Positions 25,025 to 34,422 of a stretch of DNA of 64,000 nucleotides are shown here, in pieces. How positions within the stretch are numbered: the stretch's first letter is position 1; every line of letters starts with the position of its first letter. Made by a program: the position numbers and the translations under genes. This stretch comes from Paenibacillus sp. Soil787 (GTDB lineage Bacteria; Bacillota; Bacilli; Paenibacillales; NBRC-103111), in NCBI RefSeq assembly GCF_001429545.1, contig NZ_LMSP01000044.1, forward strand, positions 294,136-358,135, written 5' to 3'. Below the pieces are notes generated by a model. It had not been told where the DNA came from. It searched no databases and saw nothing but the letters and a program-made list of their open reading frames with translations.

Positions 25025-26674
25025 TCATTTATTATGTTTGAAATCGGGATGCGGAATTTTGGCGGTAAACACGTCAAGTAAGACAGGTATGCTGCTGGTT
25101 GGTGAATGTTTCAATGCTTCTTCCAGCTGTTCAACGGTTTCGATTCGATATGCGTTCCAACCGCTAGCTTCCGCTACCATGGCGAAGTCTAGATGGGTCA
25201 ATTGTGTTCCTTCAGGCTGAAATCCTTTCAAGAACATTTTATCCCTTTCCATTTGCAGAGTACCATTGTTAAAGACGATAACAGTAATGGGTAACCCGTA
25301 CCGAGTGGCGGTAAGCAAGTCAGCCAGTACCATTGCTAAACCACCATCACCCGTTATACAGACGACTTGTTTTTCCGGCCAACATAGTTTTGCCGCCATC
25401 GCGGCAGGCAGACCAAATCCCATTGTTCGCCACTGGTTAGAGAGCAACACGTGCTGGTGGTTTGCACGGAAATTCCTCAGAAACCAAAGTGTTGAATCGC
25501 CCTCATCCAAGGAAATTACAGCATCCTCCGCAATGTTTTGTTCCATTAGTTTAATAATGGTTGAGGGGGGGAGAGGAGATCCAGATTGATTCCTCTCAAC
25601 TTCGTTTTGTACCATCCACGAATGTTTGCATTGTTGAACTTGAATGACCCAATCGGATTGTGGCTTATATGACTTCAAGCCTTCTATTAACTGAGGAACA
25701 AGACTCGCCAATTCTCCTATTAATCCGATGTCTACTGGAACCGAAGTCCCAATGCTCGACGGATGTTTTGAAATATGAACAATGCGTACATGACTAGGGA
25801 CAAATCCATCAGGGAACCGTGACATTTCAACAGCTAATACAACATCTGCCTTTAGGAATAGCGCTTTGAGAAAAGGGTTACCGCCTTCTCCAAGAGCGTT
25901 CAACATTAATGGATGTGCATCTGGTAAGATTCCCACTGAACCATAGCTCATCGCGACACCGCAACCCCAAGATTCAGCCAACCTTTGAATTCCTTCACGA
26001 TCTGAAATAGCTCCACTTCCCACCAACATCATAGGTTGCTTGGCGGATTGAATGAGTTGTAGAGCTTTCTGTATGATTTCCCGATCGGAAAAGGGGAAGG
26101 ATACCTGAGGTTGCCTGCGGGGTTGAATAGTAGTTCTCATGTTGAATACATCAGTAGGAATCGACAAATGCGATACGGTACGCTGCAAAATAGATGTTTG
26201 CATCGCTTGTGTCAGTGACTCGATTACTGAATCTGGATGAACGACTATTTGACTGTATCGTGAAATGGCTTGTACAAGTTCTTGTTGATTGATGTACTGT
26301 TTATAGGATGTGCCTATTTTGTTCAGCGGTGCTTGACCAGTGATTGCAAGCACTGGGGCATTATCCAAAAAAGCATCGCCCAAACCATTAATGAGATTGG
26401 TAAGGCCAGGCCCCATATGTGCGATACAGACCCCAAGTCGGCCCGTTAATTTAGCCTCTGCCGAAGCCATCATGGCAGCGACGGACTCATGTTTAACGGC
26501 AATAAATGAGATAGTATCCTGCATGGCAAGTGCATTCATTAGTGCAAATACAGAATCCCCAACTACGCCATAAATCCGCTTGACATTCCAGAGTTGAAGT
26601 TGTTCCAATATTGCCTCTGCAACTGTAAGGAAAGAACGGCTCTCATTGATCGAATTCGATAAATTTGTTGTCAT
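25025..26674 (-). CDS. Thiamine diphosphate enzyme, pyruvate oxidase-like (YdaP group)
   Basis: About 549 residues in the usual three-domain order: N-terminal Pyr domain with the catalytic Glu in FIAVKHESVAAMMA, a central domain (MMLVGSGAISDREGIQ), and a C-terminal PP domain with ITGDGGLAMVLADLLTATRY and VIVFNNGTLQ (GDG...NN motif). It probably decarboxylates pyruvate or a related 2-oxo acid; oxidase versus acetolactate synthase cannot be decided here. A GTG 18 nt upstream overlaps the GAGGAG site, so the ATG is chosen. Confidence 0.85.
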   Translation of the reverse strand: MTTNLSNSINESRSFLTVAEAILEQLQLWNVKRIYGVVGDSVFALMNALAMQDTISFIAVKHESVAAMMASAEAKLTGRLGVCIAHMGPGLTNLINGLGDAFLDNAPVLAITGQAPLNKIGTSYKQYINQQELVQAISRYSQIVVHPDSVIESLTQAMQTSILQRTVSHLSIPTDVFNMRTTIQPRRQPQVSFPFSDREIIQKALQLIQSAKQPMMLVGSGAISDREGIQRLAESWGCGVAMSYGSVGILPDAHPLMLNALGEGGNPFLKALFLKADVVLAVEMSRFPDGFVPSHVRIVHISKHPSSIGTSVPVDIGLIGELASLVPQLIEGLKSYKPQSDWVIQVQQCKHSWMVQNEVERNQSGSPLPPSTIIKLMEQNIAEDAVISLDEGDSTLWFLRNFRANHQHVLLSNQWRTMGFGLPAAMAAKLCWPEKQVVCITGDGGLAMVLADLLTATRYGLPITVIVFNNGTLQMERDKMFLKGFQPEGTQLTHLDFAMVAEASGWNAYRIETVEQLEEALKHSPTSSIPVLLDVFTAKIPHPDFKHNK

Positions 26675-26707
26675 CCGTGTTTGACTCCTCACAAATTGTT
26701 ATTGGAT

Positions 26708-27826
26708 TTATCCATAACTATTCCCATCCCATTGATAGAAGGCAAGCATCTCGCTATCAATCTCGAGTCCGATTCCAGTGCCGCTTGGTATAGAGATTTC
26801 ACTATTCAAAGGTTGAAATCCGAATAATTTTGTAAAAGGATTATCCATTACGTCCCATTCCAGAGGTTCGATGGAGTCTTCTTCCATCTTGCCCCAAGGC
26901 TCCAAACAAGCATGAGCGAAGATGGCGTATAGGCGTGATAATGCACCATCATAGGAATGTGGAGTTACGCGGGTCCCAAAGCTTCTAGCAAGGCTTAATG
27001 TTTCCCTGTATCCGTCAATACCAGTCAAATGCAGAGTATCCGGCGTTATGAAATCAAGAGCATATTGAAGGAAAATGGGTACGAAATCTGCTGCTTTTTC
27101 GAGATTCTCACCGCCAGCCAGCGGAACAGACAAACGATTTCTTAGTAGTACGTATTCAGCAATGCGACTGATCTCAAGCGGCTCTTCAAACCATAAAAGA
27201 TTAGGCCACGTATCAAGCATAGACTGCCAGCGTAAAGCTGCAGTTACGTCATAGCTTTGATTGGCGTCCAAAGCTAAACCAATCTTTTCTTGTAACAATG
27301 CCTGAACCATCTTTATATGTTGTTGATCCTCAGGGATTGATTTACCGCCTATCTTTACCTTAATCTTATCAAATCCTTGATTGATTGCCTGCTCAATAGC
27401 ACTCAGGGAATGTTTTTGCCAATTTGCTTCTTCAGAATAGGATTGGAACGAAGCATACACGGGCACTTTCTCTCGGACCTTCCCACCCCAAAGATCACAC
27501 ACAGATATATGGCATGTTTTGGCCATAATTTCTGTTAATGCCATACTAACGGCCGTAGCTGATCGTGAATGCCATTTATTCAAAGTACGAACCAAGATCG
27601 TTCTGTCGGCTACTGACTTACCGATCAGATAGGGAATGATTCGTTCCTGAAAGCCTTTATGCAAGGTAGGCAACCAATCAACGCATTCTCCCCAACCTTC
27701 GACACCTAAATCAGTCGTTATCCGAATCAGATAACAGGTTCGATACGCTTTTAAACCGTTGGCGTCTCCGTATGGTTTAGGAAGATGATATAAGAGTGGA
27801 AAAGTATCTATTTTACGAATCAACAA
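26708..27826 (-). CDS. Enolase-superfamily enzyme (mandelate racemase/muconate lactonising type)
   Basis: About 372 residues. Active-site landmarks are the KxK motif in FDKIKVKIGG, metal ligands in LALDANQSYD, LWFEEPLE and LAGGENLE, and a His in RVTPHSYDG. This arrangement matches MR/MLE-type enzymes that abstract a proton alpha to a carboxylate; the substrate is unknown. AAAGGA lies 9 nt before a TTG at codon 7 of the longest frame, taken as the start. Next to an SDR and a ThDP enzyme it may act on a sugar acid (inference). Confidence 0.85.
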   Translation of the reverse strand: MLIRKIDTFPLLYHLPKPYGDANGLKAYRTCYLIRITTDLGVEGWGECVDWLPTLHKGFQERIIPYLIGKSVADRTILVRTLNKWHSRSATAVSMALTEIMAKTCHISVCDLWGGKVREKVPVYASFQSYSEEANWQKHSLSAIEQAINQGFDKIKVKIGGKSIPEDQQHIKMVQALLQEKIGLALDANQSYDVTAALRWQSMLDTWPNLLWFEEPLEISRIAEYVLLRNRLSVPLAGGENLEKAADFVPIFLQYALDFITPDTLHLTGIDGYRETLSLARSFGTRVTPHSYDGALSRLYAIFAHACLEPWGKMEEDSIEPLEWDVMDNPFTKLFGFQPLNSEISIPSGTGIGLEIDSEMLAFYQWDGNSYG

Positions 27827-27976
27827 GGAGATATATCCTTTCAAATTATGATGTGTTGTATAAATATGATTTATTAAAAAAGGGATAAATATACCATAAA
27901 TTAAAGTTACATTCCTAGAGATAAAAACTTTGTTAATATATGTAATATTTTGCTGAGTAGGAGGAAATAATTAGTT

Positions 27977-28408
27977 ATGAATATATTGTTTATGAAAAGA
28001 GGTAGTCGTATGAATTGGCACAATTGGTCCATTGATCGGACGCTCATTCTGTTCGTCGGTTTGGCATTTCTGGCTCTTGGTATTCAAGTGACGATGTTTC
28101 ATTATCGGCAAAATTTTCACAATAAAGCTATGTGGGTACCCGTCATTTCAGCTCCCATTTTTTTTATAACGGGTATGATTTTGACCTGGTATAACGCTTA
28201 TTGGCTGCGTAATTTATTTCTGGTTCTAATGTGGCTGGGTGTTTTATTCGGTCTGGTTGGTTTTTACTTCCATTTTCGGGGAGTGGGTGTTCGGGTTGGA
28301 GGATGGGCTTTGCGTAACTTTCTCATCGGCCCGCCAATCATACTTCCTTTAATGTTCTCCACTATAAGTGTTCTCGGTTTGATCGCTATATATTGGGAGG
28401 TAAGGTGA
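27977..28408 (+). CDS. Small membrane protein of the GMC dehydrogenase operon
   Basis: 143 residues with four hydrophobic segments (LILFVGLAFLALGIQV, VPVISAPIFFITGMIL, LFLVLMWLGVLFGLVG, LPLMFSTISVLGLIAI). No known motif. It begins a three-gene operon with a gluconate 2-dehydrogenase subunit 3-like protein and a GMC oxidoreductase and could anchor the complex. AGGAGG lies 12 nt before the ATG at 27977; an ATG at 28010 behind AGAGG is an alternative start. Confidence 0.75.
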   Translation: MNILFMKRGSRMNWHNWSIDRTLILFVGLAFLALGIQVTMFHYRQNFHNKAMWVPVISAPIFFITGMILTWYNAYWLRNLFLVLMWLGVLFGLVGFYFHFRGVGVRVGGWALRNFLIGPPIILPLMFSTISVLGLIAIYWEVR

Positions 28409-28412
28409 TTCT

Positions 28413-29009
28413 ATGCTAACGAAAAGCTACTACCCCTCTTACGATGTCATGAATGAGGTATATGAGTGGGATGACCATACCCAAACGATTGTAACTTCCC
28501 GTTTGAAGTCGATCAAAAGCCTTCATTTTCTTACGGGTATTGAGGCTGTAATGGTTAGACGAATCAGTTCACTTTTGGTCAGTGATCAAACGCCGGAAGT
28601 GCTCGATTTCATAATTAGTCATATTGATCAAACCCTACATCAATCATTAGGGGAGGGCCAAAGAAAGGCTGGCGTCCCAGAGTCCCCAGAGCTAATTAGG
28701 TCGGGACTCCAGGCAATCGAACAGGGCGTGCAATTACTTTATGGTTCTTCTTTTATAACATTGGATATTGATCGACAAAAACAATATTTACAGATGATTA
28801 GCGAATGCAATGCCGAACCGCTGGAAGTTTGGAACTCTATTCAACAAGAACCGCTGTTCATTAAACTTTTGAGATTGACTGTCGAATCGTATAGTTCGCA
28901 TCCGAAGGTTTGGTCTGAAATTGGTTATGCAGGTCCGGCTTATCCGCGTGGATACGTACGTACGGAGCTGGGGCAATTGGATCCATGGGAGGCGCAACCG
29001 GAACAATGA
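28413..29009 (+). CDS. Gluconate 2-dehydrogenase subunit 3 family protein
   Basis: 198 residues resembling the small subunit that pairs with FAD-containing GMC dehydrogenases: LTGIEAVMVRRISSLLV, QKQYLQMISECNAEP and the C-terminal EIGYAGPAYPRGYVR are characteristic. No Tat signal is obvious, unlike many proteobacterial relatives. The start lies 4 nt after the membrane protein, and the stop overlaps the next ATG (ATGA). Confidence 0.85.
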   Translation: MLTKSYYPSYDVMNEVYEWDDHTQTIVTSRLKSIKSLHFLTGIEAVMVRRISSLLVSDQTPEVLDFIISHIDQTLHQSLGEGQRKAGVPESPELIRSGLQAIEQGVQLLYGSSFITLDIDRQKQYLQMISECNAEPLEVWNSIQQEPLFIKLLRLTVESYSSHPKVWSEIGYAGPAYPRGYVRTELGQLDPWEAQPEQ

Positions 29010-30598
29010 TGAAACGAAAATATGGAAATGAAGAAGTAGATGTAGTTATTGTTGGGGCAGGGGCAGCCGGAGGTGTACTCGCCAAAGAATTGAGCGAAGC
29101 AGGAATGAGCGTGGTAGTCCTGGATGCGGGTCCATTCCGTGATACTCAAAAAGATTTAGCTAGTGATGAGCTTACTATGCAAAACTTAGGGTGGCAGGAT
29201 ACTCGAATCGTGGATGGAACCAACCCGTTAACGATGGGGCACAACAATTCCGGCCGGGGCATCGGTGGAGGGACGGTGCATTTTACGGCTGTCTTTTTAC
29301 GATTTCATGACGCAGATTTTAAAGCGAGGACAATGGATGGTGTCGCAGATGATTGGCCGATTAGCTATGAGGATTTAGAACCTTTCTATGACAGAATCGA
29401 AAAGGAAATTGCCGTATCCGGGCCTAAACACTTTCCATGGGGAAATTACCACGGTCCCTATCCATATCCCGAAAGGGAGCCTCTTAGTCCAAACGCATAT
29501 ATGTTTATGAACGGTTGTGAAAAGCTTGGGATCCGCTCGTCTGTAGCTCCACTTGCAATACTTTCCGCACCATTCGAAGGCCGTCCTCCATGCATCAATC
29601 GAGGCTTCTGCAATCAAGGATGTATGCCCGATGCTAAATTCAGTACCCTCATCGTACATATTCCTAAAGCAATCAAAGCTGGAGCAGAAGTGTTAGCCGA
29701 TTGCATGGTGACGCAGGTGTTAATGGGAAAAGACGGAGTGGCGAAAGGCATCGCCTTCATACATGACGGAAGGACTTATGAGCAAAAAGCTAAAATCGTG
29801 ATTTTGTCTGCCTATGTTGTAGAAACGCCACGATTGCTTCTTAACTCTGCAAATTCTCAGTATCCGGATGGGCTAGCTAATAGCAGCGGTTGGGTTGGGA
29901 AATCTATTATGGTTCACAGCTCTCAAGACGTTTATGCCAGATTTGATGAAGAAATCAGGTTGTATAAGGGTACACCTGTATTGGCTACAACACAAGATTT
30001 CTACCGTACTGATTCCAAAAACAACTTTGCTCGTGGATACACCCTTCATTCACATGGAGCGAGACCGGTCGAGTTTTCGAAAGGCATTTCGCAAGCGGAA
30101 GGTGGACCCGTGTGGGGGGAGCGTCTCAGGGAGACGATGTTGAATTATAATTACTACGGAAGAGTTACTTTGGTCGGCGAAGTACTTCCGAGTCCAATGA
30201 ACCGGGTCACGCTGGCGGATGAAAAAGACGAATATGGATTGCCGCGTGCAAAAGTAACATTCAGCTATGGCGATAACGATCAGAAACTCATTGATCATGC
30301 GGTAGGTAATATGAGTACAATACTCGAGGCGGCGGGTGGGAAAGTCGAATACGTTGTTCCCGACACCGCTCATATGATGGGGGGCTGCCGTATGGGGAAT
30401 GACCCCAAATCTTCAGTCGTCAATTCTTTTGGACAAACCCATGACATTCCTAACCTGTTTATATGCGACGCGAGTATTTTTGTAACATCGGGCGCCGGCA
30501 ATCCAACAAATACGGTCATGTCGCTAGCATTAAGAACTGCGGAATATATAAAGGAAAAAGCGAAAAAGTTAGAATTGTTGGGCTCGAGGTCGGTTTAG
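29006..30598 (+). CDS. GMC family FAD-dependent oxidoreductase
   Basis: About 530 residues. The FAD-binding motif VVIVGAGAAGGVLAKELSEA is at the N-terminus, followed by GRGIGGGTVHFTAVFLRF and the Cys-containing RGFCNQGCMPDAKFS. The C-terminus has HMMGGCRMGNDPKSSVV and TSGAGNPTNTVMSLALRTA, the flavin- and substrate-site signatures. It should oxidise a sugar or polyol and pass electrons to quinone or another acceptor with the preceding subunit. Start chosen by the ATGA overlap; an ATG at 28985 is also in frame. Confidence 0.9.
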   Translation: MMKRKYGNEEVDVVIVGAGAAGGVLAKELSEAGMSVVVLDAGPFRDTQKDLASDELTMQNLGWQDTRIVDGTNPLTMGHNNSGRGIGGGTVHFTAVFLRFHDADFKARTMDGVADDWPISYEDLEPFYDRIEKEIAVSGPKHFPWGNYHGPYPYPEREPLSPNAYMFMNGCEKLGIRSSVAPLAILSAPFEGRPPCINRGFCNQGCMPDAKFSTLIVHIPKAIKAGAEVLADCMVTQVLMGKDGVAKGIAFIHDGRTYEQKAKIVILSAYVVETPRLLLNSANSQYPDGLANSSGWVGKSIMVHSSQDVYARFDEEIRLYKGTPVLATTQDFYRTDSKNNFARGYTLHSHGARPVEFSKGISQAEGGPVWGERLRETMLNYNYYGRVTLVGEVLPSPMNRVTLADEKDEYGLPRAKVTFSYGDNDQKLIDHAVGNMSTILEAAGGKVEYVVPDTAHMMGGCRMGNDPKSSVVNSFGQTHDIPNLFICDASIFVTSGAGNPTNTVMSLALRTAEYIKEKAKKLELLGSRSV

Positions 30599-30606
30599 CC
30601 GACCTC
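30586..30606 (+). terminator. Hairpin spanning the GMC stop codon
   Basis: GAGGTCGG/CCGACCTC, 8 bp perfect with a 5-nt loop containing the TAG stop. There is no T run, so it is a weak terminator or an mRNA 3'-end stabiliser. Confidence 0.4.
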
Positions 30607-30633
30607 CTTACAGATGACTAAGTAAATAAACAG

Positions 30634-31665
30634 ATGGGTAAAATTGAAATGAAACTTCAAATAAAATCTTTTATTCAAGATACAGGATTAATATGGAAAA
30701 CTCCGCTTGCTGCTGCACTCTCATGGGAGTTAGCTAAACGAGTTGGGTCGAATCATCCGTATCTGGCTCCTCTTACAGTGATACTATGCATTCAGATAAC
30801 GGTTAGCAAATCCATACAATTTGCTTGGCAGCGCGTTTACGGTACGATTGTTGGTGTTGCACTAACTTCCATACTAGCACCTTATTTAGGGTTAACTGGT
30901 TGGAGCATTGGACTTATGATCCTTTTGGGATCAGTAATCGTCAAGTTATTGAGGCTAGATAATGTTGTTATGAGTCAAGTTACTCTTAGCGTTCTGTTAG
31001 TCATGTACTTTCAAAGTGAGATGCCTACTTATCCTTTTGATCGCATTCGTGATACGGTTATCGGAGCTGCAATTGCGTTACTAATCCACATACTCCTATT
31101 CCCTCCCGATTCCGTTAGGAAAGCTAAAAACCATATGAGCAATTTTGCAGACCATTTAACTATGTATTTTTTTAAGACTGCTCAATGGGTCGAAGCTGGT
31201 TGTTCCTTGATGGAATCACGGGACATGAAAAATGAAATTCAACAGTTATTCCAAGAACTGCATCAAGCTACGACCGAGATGGATAAGGCGAATCAAAGTC
31301 TAATCTATAATCTTTTCGCTTCAGAAAAACGTGTTACTTTAAAGCGTAAAACTCAGCATTTGCAACAACTCCGGTTATGCTTTGCCAATCTCTCAGACAT
31401 GATACGGATTTTTACTGAATGGTCCGAAAGTAAGCACTGGACGGCGGAGGATCAAAAGATTTGGGCAGATCATTTATTCACGATTGCCTTACATGTGAAA
31501 GAATGGAATTCACATCTCGATAACCTAACCAATTCCAACCTCACTTTTAGTACTCCTGTCCTTAATATCAAAGCACCATTCACTCTAGAGAAATATCAGT
31601 ACCCTCTTGCTTTGTATAATAATGCTAACCAGATTATTCAAGATTTCCAAAAGTTCAGCAATTAG
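30634..31665 (+). CDS. Aromatic acid exporter family membrane protein
   Basis: 343 residues. The N-terminal half has about five membrane helices with WKTPLAAALSWELAKRVGS, HPYLAPLTVILCIQITV and GTIVGVALTSILAP, as in the ArAE/FUSC-like exporters of Firmicutes. The C-terminal half is soluble and helical. Substrate unknown. An ATG at 30649 is an alternative start; no strong ribosome site is visible. Confidence 0.82.
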   Translation: MGKIEMKLQIKSFIQDTGLIWKTPLAAALSWELAKRVGSNHPYLAPLTVILCIQITVSKSIQFAWQRVYGTIVGVALTSILAPYLGLTGWSIGLMILLGSVIVKLLRLDNVVMSQVTLSVLLVMYFQSEMPTYPFDRIRDTVIGAAIALLIHILLFPPDSVRKAKNHMSNFADHLTMYFFKTAQWVEAGCSLMESRDMKNEIQQLFQELHQATTEMDKANQSLIYNLFASEKRVTLKRKTQHLQQLRLCFANLSDMIRIFTEWSESKHWTAEDQKIWADHLFTIALHVKEWNSHLDNLTNSNLTFSTPVLNIKAPFTLEKYQYPLALYNNANQIIQDFQKFSN

Positions 31666-31727
31666 TGACTCAAGGATCAAACATATGCAAAAAACGAAAT
31701 GCGTTTAACGAAAAGCTCCCTTTAAAG

Positions 31728-31766
31728 GCCAGATAATCCTTACACAAAGGAATATCTGGCTTATTT
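31728..31766 (+). terminator. Terminator after the exporter gene
   Basis: GCCAGATA/TATCTGGC outer stem with inner CCTT/AAGG pairs, followed by a T-rich stretch. The 364-nt gap to the next gene also contains the repeat at 31889; the stretch between the two holds nothing I can assign. Confidence 0.65.
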
Positions 31767-31888
31767 CTATTTTTGCAAGGCTTTCGGGGATTCGCTCTAG
31801 TCTTGCTCTTCGCATTAGACGCCAATGCTTCGTTCGCTGCACCATCAGATGGTTGCGTTAACGCGAGTTTTCGCAAACTGTTAAACAC

Positions 31889-31943
31889 CTAACGATCTGA
31901 TATTTGAAAAAGCTGCTGCAATTCCTGCGAGCAGCTTTATTTG
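31889..31943 (+). repeat. Outlying copy of the CTAACG repeat with hairpin
   Basis: CTAACG followed 14 nt later by TTGAA, then AAGCTGCT/AGCAGCTT with a T-rich tail. This is the repeat-then-hairpin layout of the 34-54 kb region and the first copy from the left. The hairpin can act as a terminator. Confidence 0.5.
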
Positions 31944-32029
31944 AGCCTATCCTCGGACTTATTCCCAGTATCCCTTACATAAACTAAATTAGGCGTAGGC
32001 TTCAGATGTAAAGGAGTGAATAAGGAATC

Positions 32030-33676
32030 ATGGCATTGAAAATATGGGTTGCTCGTAACAACGATACGCTTCGAATCATCGCAGATCAAAAGCGTGTATC
32101 GATTGATGAACTCCTATCACTTAATCCATCCATCGAAAACCCTGATCAGAACATCGTTGGTAAATTGGTATATCTTCCTGTCTTCTCCGAATCGGACATT
32201 AGGCCGGTCAAGATTCCTCCGACTTGCCACATACCACCGGAATATATCGAAAATTGGATTCCTTTGACTTCATTGGAAACCATGGCGGATAGTGAATACG
32301 ATGTTCTGATTGTAGGTACAGGTGCCGGAGGAGGAACCATGCTCTGGAGATTGTGCGAACAGTGGCGGAATAGCGGTAAGCGGATTGGCATTATTGAAAG
32401 AGGAAACATTGTTATGCCAACGCATGGCCGCAACCTTCCAATGATGAATCGCACACGTCTTGAACAATATTACCGATACATATCAAAACCATTGCAAGGC
32501 TCTTATCCGGAGTTTATAGGGGCAAGAGAGGTTATTGGCCTTGGAGGAAGGACCGTATTCTGGGATGTAGTTGCTTCCCGCTTGGTTTTGTCTCTGCTTC
32601 CGGATTGGCCGATCCCGATTCGCGAAATGGACACCTATTATAACATTGCCGAGCGGGTCATGAATGTCACCAACGAATATGCCAGAGGGTCTTCATTAAC
32701 GGAGATTTTGCTGGATCGTCTGCAGCAAGGCGGTTTTCCCGAATCGAGATATCTGCCGATAGCCGCCGATATTCATCCGACCAAGTTCGGGGAAGTTCAT
32801 TCGGATGTTTTTTTCAGTTCTTTTTCTCTCCTTGCTAAAGCTTTATTTCTTAAACCTTTCGATTTGGCTATAAACGCCCGTGCCGTTCAAGTGCTGGTCG
32901 ATCAGGGGAAAGCAGCCGGCATTAAGGTCATGTCTCCGGATATGAATTCTTATACTCTTAAAGCAAAAACGATCGTATTGTCGACGAGTACGTATGAAAC
33001 TCCGCGTTTGCTGCTTCATTCGGGCATCCAGGGAGGAGCGGTCGGCCGTTATATGACAAATCAAGTTTTTATGCTAGCTCCCGGAAAAGTGAGCCGGAGA
33101 GATTTCACGGATATTCCGGGAACTCTCAGTATTTTAATTACTGCAACGCCGGATAAGCCTTATCAGATCCGTCTATTGGGACCGGACGGTTATAATTGGT
33201 ATCCATCATCTCAAGAAAAACCGTTCTTGGAGGAGTTGAACATTCTTCTCCAATGTTTTGGTAAGATCGATCCTCGGTATGAAAACAGGGTCTTATTAAA
33301 CCCTGACAGAAAAGATGAATACGGAGTACCGGAAATAGAAGTACAATTTTCATTTAGTGAAGCAGAACAAGCCGAAATTCAAAAGATGGTAGAGTCTGTA
33401 AAGCGGATTTCTTCCGTTGCAGATATCACCTTGGGCGAAATCTGCCTTATGCCTACCGGAGATTTGCATCACACTTCGGGTACGTGCCGTATGGGAAAGG
33501 ATCCTTCAACCTCAGTCACGGATCTGTACGGTCAAGTTCACGGTATTTCAGGACTGTATGTGGCCGACAACAGTGTTTTGCCATTCATCGGGTCTGGAAA
33601 TCCAACGTTGACCACAGTTGCGCTGGCCATTCGAACGGCTGATCATATCGCCACCCAAGGCAAAGGATATAAGTGA
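32030..33676 (+). CDS. LysM domain fused to a GMC oxidoreductase
   Basis: 548 residues. Residues 4-52 form one LysM-like module (VARNNDTLRIIADQKR, then VSIDELLSLNPSI and VGKLVYLP). A GMC-type flavoprotein follows: VLIVGTGAGGGTMLWRLCEQ, GLGGRTVFWDVV, and at the end HHTSGTCRMGKDPSTSV and FIGSGNPTLTTVALAIRTA. LysM usually binds peptidoglycan or spore layers. No signal peptide is visible, so a spore or mother-cell location is conceivable (inference). Confidence 0.85.
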   Translation: MALKIWVARNNDTLRIIADQKRVSIDELLSLNPSIENPDQNIVGKLVYLPVFSESDIRPVKIPPTCHIPPEYIENWIPLTSLETMADSEYDVLIVGTGAGGGTMLWRLCEQWRNSGKRIGIIERGNIVMPTHGRNLPMMNRTRLEQYYRYISKPLQGSYPEFIGAREVIGLGGRTVFWDVVASRLVLSLLPDWPIPIREMDTYYNIAERVMNVTNEYARGSSLTEILLDRLQQGGFPESRYLPIAADIHPTKFGEVHSDVFFSSFSLLAKALFLKPFDLAINARAVQVLVDQGKAAGIKVMSPDMNSYTLKAKTIVLSTSTYETPRLLLHSGIQGGAVGRYMTNQVFMLAPGKVSRRDFTDIPGTLSILITATPDKPYQIRLLGPDGYNWYPSSQEKPFLEELNILLQCFGKIDPRYENRVLLNPDRKDEYGVPEIEVQFSFSEAEQAEIQKMVESVKRISSVADITLGEICLMPTGDLHHTSGTCRMGKDPSTSVTDLYGQVHGISGLYVADNSVLPFIGSGNPTLTTVALAIRTADHIATQGKGYK

Positions 33677-33711
33677 GTTCTTGTCGTTTAAGGACAACAA
33701 GAAGAATTATC

Positions 33712-33775
33712 GGGTGACAAAAACATTATCTCATTAAGTGCCGCGTAAATCGCGGCTTTCTTGTTTTAATTTAGA
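33712..33775. repeat. Copy of the TGACAAGAAC inverted-repeat element
   Basis: TGACAAAAACATTATCTCAT followed by the hairpin GCCGCG-TAAAT-CGCGGC and a T-rich stretch. It is the left half of the element seen complete at 54281-54353 and probably also terminates the LysM-GMC gene. Confidence 0.6.
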
Positions 33776-33799
33776 GTTGATAATCCTCCTTTATATCAT

Positions 33800-34059
33800 A
33801 TGATTTTTTTAACAGATGCTGCATTAGGATATAAATATCTTGTTTCCGAGGACGGCTTGAAGTGTACATCGATTCAGACATAGATAGTTTTTGGGTGAAC
33901 TTCCCTAACACGGAACATTTGAACTTAAAGATAATTAGACCTAAGGATGTAGAGTTTTTTATCAATCAGTCGATTGAACAAGGATGGAGCCCTAAAGAAA
34001 AAGGAGTACCCTTAGTCTTTGAATTTGATGGTAGACAACTTGTGAAGAGGTTGAACTAA
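33800..34059 (+). pseudogene. Small conserved hypothetical, apparently frameshifted
   Basis: Two frames together look like one protein of about 85 residues. The ATG at 33800 gives MIFLTDAALGYKYLVSEDGLK and then stops. The frame from the GTG at 33862 gives a coherent C-terminal part (FWVNFPNTEHLNLKIIRP, VEFFINQSIEQGWSPKEKG, PLVFEFDGRQLV). A shift near 33862 would join them. The shorter 65-residue product could still be made. Confidence 0.5.
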
Positions 34060-34237
34060 AGATGAGCTTTAGCATGGCGGATTTTAGAGAGAATGAAATT
34101 AACGAAAAAACACTCAATTTTAAATCCCTGCCGAAATGAAGAAGAAAGCGAAGATGTAATAACTTCCGATTATTTTGTTGGTCATTCATTCAAAAAGAAC
34201 TTGATTTATGTACAATAAGCTATTATTTTATATTGTC

Positions 34238-34320
34238 CTAACGAGAAGCTATAGCTCAATAAACATCAGGAGAAGGCTGCTGACAGCATTGAACGGCAGC
34301 CTTCTCAGTTAACGTGCAGA
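34238..34320 (+). repeat. Cassette-type repeat, complete copy
   Basis: CTAACGAGAAGC, then ATAGCTCAAT, then the 11-bp hairpin GAGAAGGCTGC/GCAGCCTTCTC (34270-34306), then TTAACGTGCAG. It lies between the frameshifted small gene and the CwlJ-like gene. Confidence 0.65.
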
Positions 34321-34422
34321 AGAGTGTGGTGGAACGGCTCTTTATTATCGCCCACTTTGCCAGAGTAACACTTCCGCTTCACCTATAATATGATGTGTAT
34401 AGAAATCTAAAGAGGTGAGCCA

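Noticed and set aside
31670-31888. Minus-strand open frame of 72 codons between the exporter and the LysM-GMC gene
   Set aside because: No ribosome site, overlaps a clear plus-strand terminator, and the predicted protein is low-complexity and basic.
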